Shown here in pieces: positions 1 through 11,647 of a DNA stretch of 45,753 nucleotides. Within the stretch, counting starts at the first letter, position 1, and each line of letters begins with the position of its first letter. This stretch comes from Wenzhouxiangella sp. GTDB lineage: Bacteria; Pseudomonadota; Gammaproteobacteria; Xanthomonadales; Wenzhouxiangellaceae. The translations under genes and the position numbers were made by a program. The stretch is from assembly GCA_007694055.1 (NCBI GenBank), contig RECK01000329.1, forward strand, positions 1 through 45,753, read 5' to 3'. The notes below the pieces were generated by a model, which was given only the letters and a program-made list of their open reading frames with translations, was not told the DNA's origin and made no database searches.

Positions 1-59
1 CGATTCGCGAAGGCGGCCGTACCGTCGGTGCTGGCGTCGTGGCCAAAATCCACGAATAA
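1..59 (+). CDS. tuf: Elongation factor Tu, C-terminal end (partial, truncated by window start)
   Basis: Frame 3 reads IREGGRTVGAGVVAKIHE-stop, the conserved EF-Tu C-terminus, directly upstream of rpsJ. Confidence 0.9.
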   Translation, partial: IREGGRTVGAGVVAKIHE

Positions 60-62
60 GTT

Positions 63-93
63 CTGGCATTTCTACCGGAGCCGCTGCTATAAT
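63..93 (+). promoter_or_regulatory. Putative S10 operon promoter (extended -10 TGCTATAAT at 85-93, weak -35 CTGGCA at 63-68)
   Basis: Perfect TATAAT with TGN extension in the tuf-rpsJ gap. Confidence 0.65.
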
Positions 94-186
94 GGGCGGC
101 TCGGGATTTAAGGGCCCCTTCGGCGTCGCCGGCGGGGCCCCTGATCTTCGGATGAAGGGTCTTCGGATCATCGATCCCTGGATCAG

Positions 187-218
187 CTGGTGCCTCCCGA
201 AAGGGTGGCCAGATTTTT
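187..218 (+). promoter_or_regulatory. Putative S10 leader attenuator-like hairpin with GAAA loop followed by T-run
   Basis: CTG-GT-GCC-T-CCC-GAAA-GGG-T-GGC-CAG then ATTTTT, about 30 nt before rpsJ start. Confidence 0.55.
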
Positions 219-248
219 CGATCTTTTACAGACTAAAGGCGTACGGCA

Positions 249-560
249 ATGGCCGAACAGAAAATCCGTATTCGTTTGAAGGGTTTCGATCATCGACTGA
301 TCGATCGGTCGACCCAGGAAATCGTGGACACGGCAAAGCGCACTGGTGCCCAGGTTCGTGGTCCCATTCCGCTGCCCACGCGCAAGGAGCGGTACACCGT
401 ACTGATCTCCCCGCACGTCAACAAGGATGCGCGTGACCAGTACGAGATTCGCACCCATAAGCGGTTGCTGGATATCGTTGATCCCAACGACAAGACTGTC
501 GATGCCCTGATGAAGCTGGATCTGGCTGCAGGCGTCGATGTGCAGATCAAGCTGTACTAA
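249..560 (+). CDS. rpsJ: 30S ribosomal protein S10
   Basis: Translation and operon order. Confidence 0.98.
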   Translation: MAEQKIRIRLKGFDHRLIDRSTQEIVDTAKRTGAQVRGPIPLPTRKERYTVLISPHVNKDARDQYEIRTHKRLLDIVDPNDKTVDALMKLDLAAGVDVQIKLY

Positions 561-581
561 TCAGCGAAGCGAGTAGTAGAG

Positions 582-1220
582 ATGACGATCGGATTGGTAG
601 GACGCAAACGGGGCATGACCCGAATATTCACGGAGGCAGGTAGTTCTCTGCCGGTAACCGTGGTCGAGGTAAGCCCGAACCGTATTACGCAGATTCGCAG
701 TGTGGAACAGGACGGCTATGCGGCCATCCAGGTCACCAGCGGCAAGAAACGTACGTCTTTGGTCAGCAAGCCTGCAGCAGGGCATTTTGCCAAAGCCGGT
801 GCAGAAGCTGGTGAAGGGCTGTGGGAATTCCGTCTCGACGACGGCGAGGGTTCGGACCTGGAAGTGGGTTCCGAAATCACCGTCGAGCATTTCGAGGCCG
901 GCCAGAAAGTGGACGTGACCGGAACCAGCAAGGGTAAAGGCTTTGCCGGTGTCATCAAGCGCCACAATTTCCGCATGCAGGATGCTACTCACGGTAACTC
1001 GCTGTCGCATCGCGCGCCGGGTTCCATTGGCCAGTGCCAGACGCCCGGACGCGTGTTCAAGGGCAAGAAGATGGCTGGTCACATGGGTGATGAGCGGGTC
1101 ACGACCCAGAATCTCGAGATCGTTCGCGTCGATGCCGCGCGCAACCTGCTGTTGATTCGGGGTGCTGTCCCGGGTGCGCCAGGCGGGCATGTGTTCGTCA
1201 AGCCGTCGATCAAGGCTTAA
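582..1220 (+). CDS. rplC: 50S ribosomal protein L3
   Basis: [16 protein letters not shown]..., operon order. Confidence 0.98.
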   Translation: MTIGLVGRKRGMTRIFTEAGSSLPVTVVEVSPNRITQIRSVEQDGYAAIQVTSGKKRTSLVSKPAAGHFAKAGAEAGEGLWEFRLDDGEGSDLEVGSEITVEHFEAGQKVDVTGTSKGKGFAGVIKRHNFRMQDATHGNSLSHRAPGSIGQCQTPGRVFKGKKMAGHMGDERVTTQNLEIVRVDAARNLLLIRGAVPGAPGGHVFVKPSIKA

Positions 1221-1232
1221 AGGAGAGATCAG

Positions 1233-1835
1233 ATGGAACTCGCTATCTCAGGCGGCAACAAGATGGAAGTCTCCGAAGCTATTTTCGGCCGCGACTTCTC
1301 CGAGCCGCTGGTACATCAGGTTGTAGTGGCCTATCTTGCCGGCGGTCGCGCTGGCACCAAGGCCCAGAAGAATCGAGCTGCCGTATCCGGTGGCGGCCGC
1401 AAGCCCTGGCGCCAGAAAGGCACCGGCAATGCTCGCGCCGGCACCATTCGCAGCCCGCTGTGGCGCAGTGGTGGTGTGACATTCGCTGCCCAGCCGCGTG
1501 ACTTCACCCAAAAAGTGAATCGCAAGCAGTACCGGGCCGCGATGCGCGCCATTCTGTCGGAACTGCTGCGCCAGGATCGCCTGGTCGTGGTGGATAGTCT
1601 CGATATCAATGAGCCCAAGACCAAGGCCGTCCAGGCAGCGCTCGAGGGTCTGGGCGTGAGTCGGGGCCTGGTGGTTGATGCTGACATCGACACCAACCTG
1701 TATTTGGGCAGTCGCAACCTGCCGCACGTGCATGTGCTGGCTGCCGATCGTCTCGATCCGGTGAGCCTGGTTGGGGCAGACAAGATTGTAATGACGCGTG
1801 CCGCGGTAGAGCGAATTCAGGAGTGGCTGGCATGA
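1233..1835 (+). CDS. rplD: 50S ribosomal protein L4
   Basis: [25 protein letters not shown] motif. Confidence 0.97.
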   Translation: MELAISGGNKMEVSEAIFGRDFSEPLVHQVVVAYLAGGRAGTKAQKNRAAVSGGGRKPWRQKGTGNARAGTIRSPLWRSGGVTFAAQPRDFTQKVNRKQYRAAMRAILSELLRQDRLVVVDSLDINEPKTKAVQAALEGLGVSRGLVVDADIDTNLYLGSRNLPHVHVLAADRLDPVSLVGADKIVMTRAAVERIQEWLA

Positions 1836-2128
1836 GTAACGAACGCATGTACCAGGTTATTCGTTTCCCGCATGTCTCGGAAAAGACCGCGCGCCTTCAG
1901 GCCGCCTCGAACCAGTACGCGTTCGAAGTGCGCACCGACGCTACCAAGTCCGAGATCAAGCAGGCGGTTGAAGGCCTGTTCGAGGTGGAAGTGGAGAGCG
2001 TTCAGGTTGTCAACCTGAAAGGCAAGCGCAAGACGTTCCGGTTCCGACCGGGCAAGCAGAACGACTGGAAGAAGGCCTACGTCAGGATCAAGGCCGGCCA
2101 GACTATCGAAGAACTTCAGGCAGACTGA
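1832..2128 (+). CDS. rplW: 50S ribosomal protein L23
   Basis: [18 protein letters not shown]..., ATGA overlap with rplD. Confidence 0.96.
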   Translation: MSNERMYQVIRFPHVSEKTARLQAASNQYAFEVRTDATKSEIKQAVEGLFEVEVESVQVVNLKGKRKTFRFRPGKQNDWKKAYVRIKAGQTIEELQAD

Positions 2129-2148
2129 AAAAGAGCCAGGACATCATC

Positions 2149-2976
2149 ATGGCAATCGTAAAGGCAAAACCGACGTCACCGGGCCGCCGCGGCAAGGTCA
2201 GCATCAAGCATGACCATCTGTGGAAAGGCAAGCCGTATTCACCGCTGGTGGAAGCGCAGTCGTCGACTGGTGGACGTAATAACAATGGCCGCATCACCAC
2301 CCGTCACAAGGGCGGTGGTCACAAGCACCATTACCGCATGGTCGATTTCAAGCGCGACAAGGACGGTATCAAGGGTGTGGTTGAGCGTATCGAATACGAT
2401 CCCAACCGCAGTGCGCATATCGCCCTGGTCAAGTACCTGGACGGTGAGCGCCGTTACATCCTGGCCGCGCGTAACGTGCGCGCCGGCGATGAAGTTTTGA
2501 GCGGCTCGGAAGCGCCGATCAAGCCGGGTAACGCGATGCAGTTGCGGTCTATTCCGGTTGGTACGCAGGTTCACAATGTCGAGCTCAAGCCTGGCAAGGG
2601 TGGACAGATGGCTCGCAGTGCCGGCACCTCGGTACAGCTGGTCGCGCGGGAAGGCAACTACGCAACCTTGTTGTTGCGTTCGGGCGAGATGCGCAAGGTT
2701 CACACGCGCTGCCGCGCCACCATTGGCCAAGTCGCAAACCAGGAGCACAACCTGGAGAAGCTGGGCAAGGCCGGTGCCAAGCGTTGGCGGGGTGTTCGCC
2801 CCACCGTTCGCGGTGTGGCCATGAACCCGGTCGATCACCCGCATGGTGGTGGTGAAGGGCGTACCTCTGGTGGCCGTCATCCGGTTTCGCCGTGGGGTCT
2901 GCCGACAAAGGGCAAGCGCACCCGCAGCAACAAGCGCACCGGCAAGTACATCACGCGTTCGCGCAAGCGTAAATAA
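2149..2976 (+). CDS. rplB: 50S ribosomal protein L2
   Basis: [17 protein letters not shown] motif. Confidence 0.98.
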   Translation: MAIVKAKPTSPGRRGKVSIKHDHLWKGKPYSPLVEAQSSTGGRNNNGRITTRHKGGGHKHHYRMVDFKRDKDGIKGVVERIEYDPNRSAHIALVKYLDGERRYILAARNVRAGDEVLSGSEAPIKPGNAMQLRSIPVGTQVHNVELKPGKGGQMARSAGTSVQLVAREGNYATLLLRSGEMRKVHTRCRATIGQVANQEHNLEKLGKAGAKRWRGVRPTVRGVAMNPVDHPHGGGEGRTSGGRHPVSPWGLPTKGKRTRSNKRTGKYITRSRKRK

Positions 2977-2990
2977 TTCAGGAATTCGTC

Positions 2991-3263
2991 ATGCCACGTT
3001 CGATCAAGAAAGGGCCGTTCGTTGATTACCACCTGGTCGCCAAGGTGGAAACGGCCGTGCAAACCTCAAGCAAGCGGCCGATCAAGACCTGGTCGCGGCG
3101 CTCGATGATCCTGCCGGAAATGGTGGGCCTGACCATTGCCGTCCATAACGGCCGTCAGCATGTGCCCATTCTGATCAATGAAAACATGGTCGGGCACAAG
3201 CTCGGCGAGTTTGCGCCGACGCGGACCTACAAGGGTCACGCGGCGGACCGTAAGACCAAGTAA
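2991..3263 (+). CDS. rpsS: 30S ribosomal protein S19
   Basis: [15 protein letters not shown]... Confidence 0.98.
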   Translation: MPRSIKKGPFVDYHLVAKVETAVQTSSKRPIKTWSRRSMILPEMVGLTIAVHNGRQHVPILINENMVGHKLGEFAPTRTYKGHAADRKTK

Positions 3264-3278
3264 CCAGGATTGACGGTG

Positions 3279-3611
3279 ATGGAAGCAACAGCAAAACTCA
3301 AGGGTGCGCGGATTTCCGCCCAGAAAGCGCGATTGGTCGCAGACCAGATTCGCGGCATGCCGGTTGAAAGGGCTGACGAACTGCTGAATTTCAGCAGCAA
3401 GAAAGGCGCGCATCTGATTCGCAAAGTACTGCTGTCGGCAGTTGCCAATGCGGAGAATAACGTCGGTGCCGATATTGACGAGCTGAAGGTCAGCCGGATT
3501 TTCGTTGATGAAGGTCCGACCTTGAAGCGCGGTCGCGCCCGTGCCAAGGGCCGTTACACGCGCATTCTCAAGCGCACCAGTCACATCACCGTCGTCGTGG
3601 CAGAGGATTGA
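3279..3611 (+). CDS. rplV: 50S ribosomal protein L22
   Basis: [29 protein letters not shown] at 3279 preferred over TTG at 3270. Confidence 0.96.
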   Translation: MEATAKLKGARISAQKARLVADQIRGMPVERADELLNFSSKKGAHLIRKVLLSAVANAENNVGADIDELKVSRIFVDEGPTLKRGRARAKGRYTRILKRTSHITVVVAED

Positions 3612-3621
3612 AGGAACGATC

Positions 3622-4308
3622 ATGGGTCAAAAGGTACATCCAACCGGAATTCGCCTCGGAATCGCCAAGGACTGGCGCGCCAAGTGGTATGCAGAAGGTA
3701 AAACTTTTGCCGACTACCTGCACACCGATCTCAAGGCGCGGGAATTCCTGAACGAGAAGCTGGCCCACGCTGCCGTGAGCCACATTCAGATCGAGCGTCC
3801 GGCGAAGTCTGCGGAGATCACCATTCACACGGCTCGTCCAGGTGTAGTGATCGGGCCCAAGGGTGCAGACATCGAGAAATTGAAGCTGGAAGTGTCGAGA
3901 CTGATGGGCGTGCCCACGAATATTCGGGTAACCGAAATTCGCAAGCCGGAGCTGGACGCCAAGCTGGTCGCTGATTCCATCGCGCAACAGCTTGAGCGCC
4001 GCGTGATGTTCCGTCGCGCCATGAAACGTGCGGTCGGTAATGCCATGCGTCTGGGCGCACTGGGAATCAAGGTCCAGGTTGCCGGGCGTTTGAATGGTGC
4101 AGATATTGCTCGAACCGAATGGTACCGCGAGGGCAGAGTGCCGCTGCACACCCTGCGTGCCGATGTCGACTATGGAGTTGCCGTTGCATCCACTACCTAT
4201 GGTGTCATTGGCATCAAGGTATGGGTGTACAAGGGTGACGTCTTTGACCTGTATAGCGAAAGCTCGTCCGAGTCCGACAAGGGCAAGGGCGGCCGCAAGG
4301 AGAACTGA
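3622..4308 (+). CDS. rpsC: 30S ribosomal protein S3
   Basis: [14 protein letters not shown]..., internal start of the listed ORF. Confidence 0.97.
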   Translation: MGQKVHPTGIRLGIAKDWRAKWYAEGKTFADYLHTDLKAREFLNEKLAHAAVSHIQIERPAKSAEITIHTARPGVVIGPKGADIEKLKLEVSRLMGVPTNIRVTEIRKPELDAKLVADSIAQQLERRVMFRRAMKRAVGNAMRLGALGIKVQVAGRLNGADIARTEWYREGRVPLHTLRADVDYGVAVASTTYGVIGIKVWVYKGDVFDLYSESSSESDKGKGGRKEN

Positions 4309-4310
4309 TC

Positions 4311-4721
4311 ATGTTGCAGCCGAAACGCACCAAGTTCAGAAAGCAGCAGAAGGGACGCAACCGCGGCACCGCCCAGGTGGGCAACCGTGTCAGCTTCGGT
4401 GAGTTTGGCCTTCAGGCCACCACCCGCGGCTTCCTGACTGCCCGCCAGATCGAGTCGGCGCGACGCGCCATTACCCGTCATGTTAAACGTGGCGGAAAGC
4501 TCTGGATTCGCGTGTTTCCCGACAAGCCGATTACGAAGAAGCCGGTCGAGGTTCGCATGGGCAAGGGCAAGGGTAACGTCGAGTACTGGGTTGCACCGGT
4601 TCAGCCCGGTCGAATGATTTATGAAATTCAGGGCGTCAGCGAAGACGTGGCGCGCGAGGCGTTTCGCCGCGCAGCAGCCAAGCTCAGCGTGAAGACGGCC
4701 TTTGTAGCGAGGACGATGTGA
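4311..4721 (+). CDS. rplP: 50S ribosomal protein L16
   Basis: [19 protein letters not shown]. Confidence 0.98.
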   Translation: MLQPKRTKFRKQQKGRNRGTAQVGNRVSFGEFGLQATTRGFLTARQIESARRAITRHVKRGGKLWIRVFPDKPITKKPVEVRMGKGKGNVEYWVAPVQPGRMIYEIQGVSEDVAREAFRRAAAKLSVKTAFVARTM

Positions 4722-4918
4722 TGAAAGCCCAGGAACTTCGTGCCAAGAATGCTGCCGAGCTCAAGGATATTTTGCTCGAGTTGCGCAAGGAACAGTTTTC
4801 GCTGCGCATGCAGCATGGCAACGGCACCCTGGATGGCCGCCACGAGCTCAAGCGCGTGCGTCGGGAAATTGCCCGGGTCAAGACCGTGATGAACCAGACG
4901 CAGGGTGAATCTGCATGA
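4721..4918 (+). CDS. rpmC: 50S ribosomal protein L29
   Basis: [26 protein letters not shown]. Confidence 0.96.
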   Translation: MKAQELRAKNAAELKDILLELRKEQFSLRMQHGNGTLDGRHELKRVRREIARVKTVMNQTQGESA

Positions 4919-5178
4919 GTACCGAAGAAAACAAGATCCAGCGCAGCCAGGTCGGGCGCGTGGTCAGCAACAAGATGGACAAGACCGTAACCGTGCGTCT
5001 CGAGCGTCTGGTCAAGCACCCGCTGTATGGCAAGTACATCCGCCGTTCCAGCAAGGTGCACGCTCACGACGAAAATAATGAGTGTAATGAAGGCGATACC
5101 GTTCGCATCTCGCAAACCCGACCGCTCTCGAAGAACAAGAGCTGGCAGGTTGTCGAGATTGTCGAGCGCGCCCAGTAA
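4915..5178 (+). CDS. rpsQ: 30S ribosomal protein S17
   Basis: [34 protein letters not shown]. Confidence 0.97.
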   Translation: MSTEENKIQRSQVGRVVSNKMDKTVTVRLERLVKHPLYGKYIRRSSKVHAHDENNECNEGDTVRISQTRPLSKNKSWQVVEIVERAQ

Positions 5179-5193
5179 GCGGAGCGAAGCGTC

Positions 5194-5562
5194 ATGATTC
5201 AGATGCAGTCAAGACTCGCGTCAGCCGATAACAGCGGTGCGCGTGAGCTTATGTGTATCAAGGTGCTGGGTGGATCCAAGCGCCGGTACGCCAATATTGG
5301 TGACGTCATCAAGGTGACGGTCAAGGACGCAATTCCGCGCGGTAAGGTCAAGAAGGGCGAGGTCTACAATGCTGTTGTCGTGCGTACCCGAAAGGGTGTT
5401 CGTCGTCGCGACGGCTCGCTGATTCGCTTTGACGGCAACGCGGCGGTCCTGCTCAACAACAAACTCGAGCCGATCGGCACCCGTATTTTCGGGCCGGTGA
5501 CGCGCGAGTTGCGCTCGGAGCGATTCATGAAGATCGTGTCCCTGGCGCCGGAAGTACTGTAA
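5194..5562 (+). CDS. rplN: 50S ribosomal protein L14
   Basis: [28 protein letters not shown]. Confidence 0.98.
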   Translation: MIQMQSRLASADNSGARELMCIKVLGGSKRRYANIGDVIKVTVKDAIPRGKVKKGEVYNAVVVRTRKGVRRRDGSLIRFDGNAAVLLNNKLEPIGTRIFGPVTRELRSERFMKIVSLAPEVL

Positions 5563-5572
5563 GGAGCGATTA

Positions 5573-5890
5573 ATGGAACGTATTCGCAAAGGTGACGAGG
5601 TCATCGTGATTGCCGGCCGCAGCAAGGGCCAGCGCGGGCATGTGTTGAAGGTTCTCAAGAATGACCGATACATGGTTGAGAACGTCAACATGATCAAGCG
5701 TCACCAAAAGCCCGATCCGCAGGCCCAAAAGCCTGGCGGAATTGTCGAGCGCGAGGCGCCAATTCATGCCTCGAATGTGATGCTCTACAACCCGGCGACC
5801 GATCAGGGCGACCGGGTTGGATTCAAGTTTCTGGAAGACGGTCGGAAGGTTCGGTTTTTCCGGTCCACCGGCGAAGTCGTGGATATCTGA
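5573..5890 (+). CDS. rplX: 50S ribosomal protein L24
   Basis: [22 protein letters not shown] (KOW motif). Confidence 0.97.
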   Translation: MERIRKGDEVIVIAGRSKGQRGHVLKVLKNDRYMVENVNMIKRHQKPDPQAQKPGGIVEREAPIHASNVMLYNPATDQGDRVGFKFLEDGRKVRFFRSTGEVVDI

Positions 5891-5896
5891 GGCTAA

Positions 5897-6445
5897 ATGG
5901 AAATGGCTAGGTTGCAGGAATACTATCGCGACACCGTGGTCGGCCAACTGATGGAAAAGTTGGGCTATGCCAATGTGATGCAGGTGCCGCGGTTGGAAAA
6001 AATCACCGTGAATATGGGTCTTGGTGAAGCGATCGGTGACAAGAAGGTCATCGAGAAAGCGGTTGGCGATATGGCCAAGATTACCGGTCAGCAGCCGGTG
6101 GTCACCAAGGCGCGCAAGTCAGTGGCCAGCTTCAAGATTCGCGATGGCTACCCCATCGGATGCATGGTGACCCTGCGCCGTGAGCGGATGTATGAGTTCA
6201 TGGATCGCCTGGTCAGCGTCGCCCTGCCGCGAGTACGGGATTTCCGTGGTTTGCCACGCAAGTCCTTCGACGGCAGTGGGAATTACAATCTTGGCGTGAA
6301 AGAGCAGATCATCTTTCCCGAGATTGAATACGACCAGATTGATGCGATTCGCGGGATGGACATTGCCATCACCACGACGGCGCGAAACGATGAGGAAGGA
6401 GCGGCTCTGCTGGAAGCATTCGGCTTTCCGTTCCGGGCCCGTTAA
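5897..6445 (+). CDS. rplE: 50S ribosomal protein L5
   Basis: [16 protein letters not shown]...; start could be 5897 or 5903. Confidence 0.97.
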   Translation: MEMARLQEYYRDTVVGQLMEKLGYANVMQVPRLEKITVNMGLGEAIGDKKVIEKAVGDMAKITGQQPVVTKARKSVASFKIRDGYPIGCMVTLRRERMYEFMDRLVSVALPRVRDFRGLPRKSFDGSGNYNLGVKEQIIFPEIEYDQIDAIRGMDIAITTTARNDEEGAALLEAFGFPFRAR

Positions 6446-6458
6446 GGAGATTTGAGGC

Positions 6459-6764
6459 ATGGCTAAGATTTCAATGGTTCAGCGTGACGTTCGTCGCACC
6501 AAGCTTGTGGAGAAGTACGCCGCAAAGCGAGCTGAGCTGAAAAAGGTGATTGCAGATCCTGAAGCGGATTACGAGTCCAAGCAGGATGCGATGCACCGGC
6601 TCAACAAGATGCCGCGCGATTCAAGCCCGGTTCGCCAGCGCAATCGCTGTCGGATTTCCGGTCGTCCGCGCGGTTATTACCGCAAGTTCGGTCTGGCGCG
6701 TAACAAGCTGCGTGAAGCAGCCATGCGCGGTGATATTCCGGGCCTGCGCAAGGCCAGCTGGTAA
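6459..6764 (+). CDS. rpsN: 30S ribosomal protein S14 (101 aa, lacks CxxC zinc motif)
   Basis: [24 protein letters not shown]...GLRKASW. Confidence 0.97.
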   Translation: MAKISMVQRDVRRTKLVEKYAAKRAELKKVIADPEADYESKQDAMHRLNKMPRDSSPVRQRNRCRISGRPRGYYRKFGLARNKLREAAMRGDIPGLRKASW

Positions 6765-6775
6765 GGAGAACGATA

Positions 6776-7171
6776 ATGAGCATGAATGATCCGATTTCCG
6801 ACATGCTGGCCCGCATCAAGAATGCCCAGGCCGTGAACAAGCGCACGGTCTCGATGCCCTCGTCCAAGGTCAAGCTGTCGATTGCGAAAGTCCTGCAGGA
6901 TGAAGGTTATATTCGCGGGGCGCAGGTCGAGCAGGATGGTCCGAAGTCTACGCTGACCATCGAACTGAAGTATGTCGAAGGCCGAGGTGTTATCGATCGC
7001 CTGGACCGTTTCAGCAAGCCCGGTCGGCGTCGCTATAACGCTGCCGGTGATATCCCGCGTGTCCTCAATGGTCTCGGTATCGCTATTGTCAGTACCTCTA
7101 ACGGCGTTATGACCGACAGGCAGGCTCGCGCCGAAGGTCATGGCGGCGAAGTGCTGTGCCTGGTGGCCTGA
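6776..7171 (+). CDS. rpsH: 30S ribosomal protein S8
   Basis: [18 protein letters not shown]. Confidence 0.97.
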   Translation: MSMNDPISDMLARIKNAQAVNKRTVSMPSSKVKLSIAKVLQDEGYIRGAQVEQDGPKSTLTIELKYVEGRGVIDRLDRFSKPGRRRYNAAGDIPRVLNGLGIAIVSTSNGVMTDRQARAEGHGGEVLCLVA

Positions 7172-7186
7172 TCAGGAGCCTCGAAA

Positions 7187-7714
7187 ATGTCAAGAATTGC
7201 AAAAAGCCCAATTGAAGTGCCAAAGGGCGTGGAATACAGCCAGACCGGTTCGGTTGTTCGGGTCAAGGGTCCGAAGGCCACGCTGGAAATGGATCTGCAT
7301 CCGGCCGTGGCAATCACATTGGATGACGGTGTGCTTAGCGTGGCGCCGCGCAACGACGCGGATATGGCGATGGCCGGTACCATGCGGGCCCTGGTGGCCA
7401 ACATGATCGAAGGTGTGGCCAACGGTTTCGAGAAGAAATTGGCTCTGGTTGGTGTCGGATACCGTGCTTCAGTGCAGGGCAACAGCCTGAATCTGCAGCT
7501 GGGGTTCAGTCACCCGGTCGAGTTCCAGATCCCGGAAGGGGTAACGATCGAGACGCCGACCCAGACCGAAATCGTGGTTCGCGGCAGCGACAAGCAGCAG
7601 GTTGGTCAGGTCGCGGCCAAGATCCGCGCCTATCGTCCGCCGGAGCCTTACAAGGGCAAGGGTGTTCGCTACGCCGATGAGCGCGTAGTGATGAAGGAAG
7701 CCAAGAAGGCTTAA
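7187..7714 (+). CDS. rplF: 50S ribosomal protein L6
   Basis: [12 protein letters not shown]..., [14 protein letters not shown]. Confidence 0.98.
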   Translation: MSRIAKSPIEVPKGVEYSQTGSVVRVKGPKATLEMDLHPAVAITLDDGVLSVAPRNDADMAMAGTMRALVANMIEGVANGFEKKLALVGVGYRASVQGNSLNLQLGFSHPVEFQIPEGVTIETPTQTEIVVRGSDKQQVGQVAAKIRAYRPPEPYKGKGVRYADERVVMKEAKKA

Positions 7715-7725
7715 GGATCCAGATC

Positions 7726-8082
7726 ATGAGCGAGAAGAATCAATCAAGACTGCGGCGGGCGCGCAAGACCCGTTCGCGCATTCAGCGCGCCGGTGTGGCT
7801 CGTCTGACCGTGCACCGTTCCGGCCGGCATCTGTATGCGCAGGTGATCGCGCCAGGTGGTACTCATACCGTGGCCGCAGCATCGACCGTCCAGAAGGACA
7901 TCCGCAGCGGTTTGTCGGGCACGGCAAATATTGAAGCGGCCAAGGCTGTAGGCAAGGCGATTGCTGAACGCAGTCTGGCTGCCGGCATCGATGGCGTGGC
8001 TTTCGATCGCTCGGGTTTCAAGTACCACGGTCGGATCAAGGCCCTGGCCGACGCCGCGCGTGAAGCCGGCCTGAAGTTTTAA
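7726..8082 (+). CDS. rplR: 50S ribosomal protein L18
   Basis: Translation and operon order. Confidence 0.97.
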   Translation: MSEKNQSRLRRARKTRSRIQRAGVARLTVHRSGRHLYAQVIAPGGTHTVAAASTVQKDIRSGLSGTANIEAAKAVGKAIAERSLAAGIDGVAFDRSGFKYHGRIKALADAAREAGLKF

Positions 8083-8099
8083 GGAATACGGAATCCATC

Positions 8100-8606
8100 A
8101 TGGCAAGAGAAAACAACTCCGACGATCTGATCGAAAAGCTGGTTGCAGTCAACCGCGTGGTCAAGGTAGTCAAGGGTGGTCGTCAGTTCAGCTTCACGGC
8201 CCTGACCGTGGTTGGCGATGGCGAGGGCAAGGTCGGCTTTGGCTATGGAAAGGCGCGCGAAGTGCCCCTGGCCATCCAGAAGGCAATGGAACGCGCTCGT
8301 CGCGACATGGTCCGAATTTCGCTCAACGAAGGCACCCTCTGGCATCCGGTCAAATCCCGGCACAGTGGCTCGCGTGTATACATGCAGCCGGCCTCTGAAG
8401 GTACCGGCGTAATTGCCGGTGGCGCGATGCGCGCTGTTTTCGAAGCCGTCGGTGTGCACAATGTTCTGGCCAAGAGTATCGGCTCGAACAACCCGATTAA
8501 CCTGGTCCGTGCGACCATGAAAGGCCTGAACGCCATGGTGTCGCCGGAAAAAGTGGCCATCAAGCGCGGCAAGCCGCTCGAGGAGATTCTGGAACATCAT
8601 GGCTGA
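8100..8606 (+). CDS. rpsE: 30S ribosomal protein S5
   Basis: [36 protein letters not shown]. Confidence 0.98.
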   Translation: MARENNSDDLIEKLVAVNRVVKVVKGGRQFSFTALTVVGDGEGKVGFGYGKAREVPLAIQKAMERARRDMVRISLNEGTLWHPVKSRHSGSRVYMQPASEGTGVIAGGAMRAVFEAVGVHNVLAKSIGSNNPINLVRATMKGLNAMVSPEKVAIKRGKPLEEILEHHG

Positions 8607-8793
8607 CAAGCAAGCATCCAAGCTGCGAGTGACCCTGGTTCGCAGCACCAATGGCAAGATCCAGAGCCACCGCGATACCGTACGTGGTCTGGGCCTGAAA
8701 CGTATGCACCATACGGTTGAAGTTGAGGATACGCCGGCCATTCGCGGCATGATCCACAAGGTCAACTACCTGGTGCGGGTTGAAGAAGCCTGA
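8599..8793 (+). CDS. rpmD: 50S ribosomal protein L30
   Basis: [25 protein letters not shown]. Confidence 0.96.
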   Translation: MADKQASKLRVTLVRSTNGKIQSHRDTVRGLGLKRMHHTVEVEDTPAIRGMIHKVNYLVRVEEA

Positions 8794-8824
8794 AACTGTA
8801 GAATTCTGCAAGGAAGCGGACAAC

Positions 8825-9256
8825 ATGAAACTCAATACCGTCCAGCCGGCTGAAGGCAGCCGCAAGACTCGCAAGCGTGTAGGTCGGGGCATCGGTTCCG
8901 GTCTCGGCAAGACGGGTGGTCGTGGCCATAAAGGCCAGAAGTCCCGTTCCGGTGGTTACAGCAAGGTCGGCTTCGAGGGCGGTCAGATGCCGCTGCAGCG
9001 CCGTCTGCCCAAGGTCGGCTTCAACTCGGCAGTCAACCGCAAGACGCGCGAAGTCCGTCTGTACCAGATCGAGGGTATGGAAGGCGATGTTGTCGATATG
9101 GAAACGCTGAAGGCCGCAGGCCTGGTCCAGAACGATACTCGCAAGGTTCGCCTGATCGCCAAGGGTGATATCAGCCGTGCGGTTACCGTACGGGGTATCC
9201 ACGTGACTGCCGGGGCCACCAAGGCCATCGAAGCAGCGGGCGGAAAGGTCGAATAA
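8825..9256 (+). CDS. rplO: 50S ribosomal protein L15
   Basis: [38 protein letters not shown]; internal start of listed ORF. Confidence 0.97.
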   Translation: MKLNTVQPAEGSRKTRKRVGRGIGSGLGKTGGRGHKGQKSRSGGYSKVGFEGGQMPLQRRLPKVGFNSAVNRKTREVRLYQIEGMEGDVVDMETLKAAGLVQNDTRKVRLIAKGDISRAVTVRGIHVTAGATKAIEAAGGKVE

Positions 9257-10614
9257 TGTCTCGTAGCGCCTCGGAAATGGCCGGCATGCTCGGCGGCATC
9301 GGGCGGCTCAAGGAGCTGCGCCAGCGCCTGTTCCTGGTGCTGGTTGCGCTGTTGGTTTTCCGCTTTGGTACCTTTATCCCGGTGCCAGGCATCAATCCGG
9401 CCGCCCTGGTCGAATTGATGGATATGCAGCGGGGTACCATCGTTGACATCTTCAACATGTTTTCCGGTGGCGCCCTGGGGCGCTTTTCGATCTTTGCGCT
9501 TGGCGTAATGCCGTACATCTCCGCGGCCATCATCATGCAGTTGATGAGCCATGCCATTCCGCAGCTTCAGCAGCTGCGCAAGGACGGAGAAGCTGGTCGA
9601 CGCAAGATAACGCAGTACACGCGCTACTTTACCGTTGTCCTGGCCATGTTCCAGTCCTTCGGTGTTGCCATTGCCTTGCAGAATCAGGGCGCAGGCGCGG
9701 GACTGCCTGTGGTCATCGCCCCGGGTCCGGGGTTTGTACTTGCGGCTGTTGTCACGCTGACCGCTGGAACCGTTTTCCTGATGTGGCTGGGTGAGCAGAT
9801 CACCGAGCGCGGTATTGGCAACGGTATTTCCATCATCATTTTCGCCGGCATCGTTGCCGAACTGCCCTCGGCAGTCGGGTCGACGCTCGAGTTGGTCAAT
9901 ACCGGGCAGCTGGGCATTGTTACTGCAACGTTCCTGCTGATCATGGCGCTTGCAGTGACCGCTTTCGTTGTGTTCGTCGAGCGCGGCCAACGTCGTATCA
10001 CGGTCAATTATGCCCAGCGCCAGGGTCGACGCGCCTACCGCAGCCAGTCCACGCATTTGCCGCTGAAGGTCAACATGTCCGGGGTGATTCCGGCCATTTT
10101 CGCCTCCAGCCTGGTGCTGTTCCCGGCGACGATATCGACCTGGTTCGGCCAGGCGGAAGGCGTGACCTGGCTACAGACCGTCGCCGAGCAATTGCGACCC
10201 GGTCAACCGGTCTACATTGCCCTGTTCGGCGGGCTGGTGGCCTTTTTCTGCTTCTTTTACACCGCGATTGTTTTCAATTCGCGGGAAACCGCTGACAACC
10301 TGAAGAAGTCCGGAGCGTTCATTCCGGGTATTCGGCCAGGTCGTCAGACCGGAGATTACATTGACTACGTGTTGACCCGCCTGACCACCGTCGGGGCAAT
10401 TTACCTGGTAGCCGTTTGCCTGCTGCCGGAGTTTCTGATCATGCGCTGGAATGTGCCGTTCTACTTCGGAGGCACCTCCTTGCTGATCATCGTGGTCGTT
10501 ACCATGGACTTCATGGCCCAGCTGCAGGCGCATCTGATGTCGCATCAGTACGACAGCTTGCTGAAGAAGTCGAACTTGAAGAACTACGGTCGTTCCGGCG
10601 TTGTTCGCCGCTGA
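9256..10614 (+). CDS. secY: Preprotein translocase subunit SecY
   Basis: Multi-span membrane protein, GSFIPVPGI-like N-terminus, TAATG overlap with rplO. Confidence 0.98.
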   Translation: MSRSASEMAGMLGGIGRLKELRQRLFLVLVALLVFRFGTFIPVPGINPAALVELMDMQRGTIVDIFNMFSGGALGRFSIFALGVMPYISAAIIMQLMSHAIPQLQQLRKDGEAGRRKITQYTRYFTVVLAMFQSFGVAIALQNQGAGAGLPVVIAPGPGFVLAAVVTLTAGTVFLMWLGEQITERGIGNGISIIIFAGIVAELPSAVGSTLELVNTGQLGIVTATFLLIMALAVTAFVVFVERGQRRITVNYAQRQGRRAYRSQSTHLPLKVNMSGVIPAIFASSLVLFPATISTWFGQAEGVTWLQTVAEQLRPGQPVYIALFGGLVAFFCFFYTAIVFNSRETADNLKKSGAFIPGIRPGRQTGDYIDYVLTRLTTVGAIYLVAVCLLPEFLIMRWNVPFYFGGTSLLIIVVVTMDFMAQLQAHLMSHQYDSLLKKSNLKNYGRSGVVRR

Positions 10615-10647
10615 CGTCCGGTTGAAACCCCAGTAGGAGTAGGAAAG

Positions 10648-10761
10648 ATGAAGGTCCAGGCATCGGTCAAGAAAATTTGCCGGAACTGCAAGATCGTGCG
10701 CCGCCAGGGTGTGGTGTTCGTGATTTGCAGTGATCCGAAGCACAAGCAGCGCCAGGGCTGA
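10648..10761 (+). CDS. rpmJ: 50S ribosomal protein L36 (zinc-binding CCCH form)
   Basis: [37 protein letters not shown], read from sequence; not in ORF track. Confidence 0.97.
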   Translation: MKVQASVKKICRNCKIVRRQGVVFVICSDPKHKQRQG

Positions 10762-10785
10762 TCGGTTGCAAGGCCGGTCCTGGAC

Positions 10786-10814
10786 TTGAAGAAATTTGCA
10801 ATTACCGGTACAAT
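10786..10814 (+). promoter_or_regulatory. Putative alpha-operon promoter: TTGAAG - 17 nt - TACAAT
   Basis: Near-consensus -35/-10 with exact 17-nt spacer in the rpmJ-rpsM gap. Confidence 0.7.
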
Positions 10815-10861
10815 TGCCGGTTTGCGCTGATTAGACGCAACAGGTTTTACGGAGAACATAC

Positions 10862-11215
10862 ATGGCTCGTATTGCAGGCGTCAACCTGCCCGTGCAAAAG
10901 CACACCTGGGTAGCACTGACCCACATTTACGGTATCGGACGAACCCGTGCCTATGAGATCTGCGCGGCCACTGGTGTGGCCCCGGAGACCAAGGTACGTG
11001 AACTGACCGAAGCGGATCAGGAAAAACTTCGCCAGGAAATCGGCAAGTACTCTGTTGAAGGGGACTTGCGCCGGGAAGTGGCGATGAATATCAAGCGTCT
11101 GATGGACCTGGGTTGCTATCGCGGCCTTCGTCACCGCCGTGGCCTGCCGGTGCGCGGTCAGCGTACCCGTACCAACGCCCGTACCCGCAAGGGTCCGCGT
11201 CGTCCGATTCGTTGA
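10862..11215 (+). CDS. rpsM: 30S ribosomal protein S13
   Basis: [27 protein letters not shown]. Confidence 0.98.
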   Translation: MARIAGVNLPVQKHTWVALTHIYGIGRTRAYEICAATGVAPETKVRELTEADQEKLRQEIGKYSVEGDLRREVAMNIKRLMDLGCYRGLRHRRGLPVRGQRTRTNARTRKGPRRPIR

Positions 11216-11227
11216 GGTTAAGGAATA

Positions 11228-11617
11228 ATGGCCAAGCAGACAGCCAAAGGCAAGAAAAAGGTCAAAAAGGTCATTGTTGACGGTATTGCCCATGTGCATG
11301 CATCGTTCAACAATACCATTATCACGATTACCGATCGCCAGGGGAACGCTTTGGCCTGGGCGACCAGCGGTGGTTCCGGTTTCCGTGGCTCGCGCAAGTC
11401 TACCCCCTTTGCTGCCCAGGTCGCCGCGGAAAACGCCGGTCGGACTGCACAGGAATACGGGATGAAGAATCTCGAGGTGCGGGTCAATGGTCCTGGGCCG
11501 GGTCGCGAGTCCTCCGTGCGTTCGTTGAACGCGGTCGGATTCAAGATCACCAATATCGTGGATGTCACGCCCATTCCTCATAATGGCTGCCGTCCTCCCA
11601 AAAAGCGTCGCGTCTGA
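11228..11617 (+). CDS. rpsK: 30S ribosomal protein S11
   Basis: [38 protein letters not shown]. Confidence 0.98.
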   Translation: MAKQTAKGKKKVKKVIVDGIAHVHASFNNTIITITDRQGNALAWATSGGSGFRGSRKSTPFAAQVAAENAGRTAQEYGMKNLEVRVNGPGPGRESSVRSLNAVGFKITNIVDVTPIPHNGCRPPKKRRV

Positions 11618-11647
11618 CGTGCTGTAACGCGGAATTCGAAAAAGATT

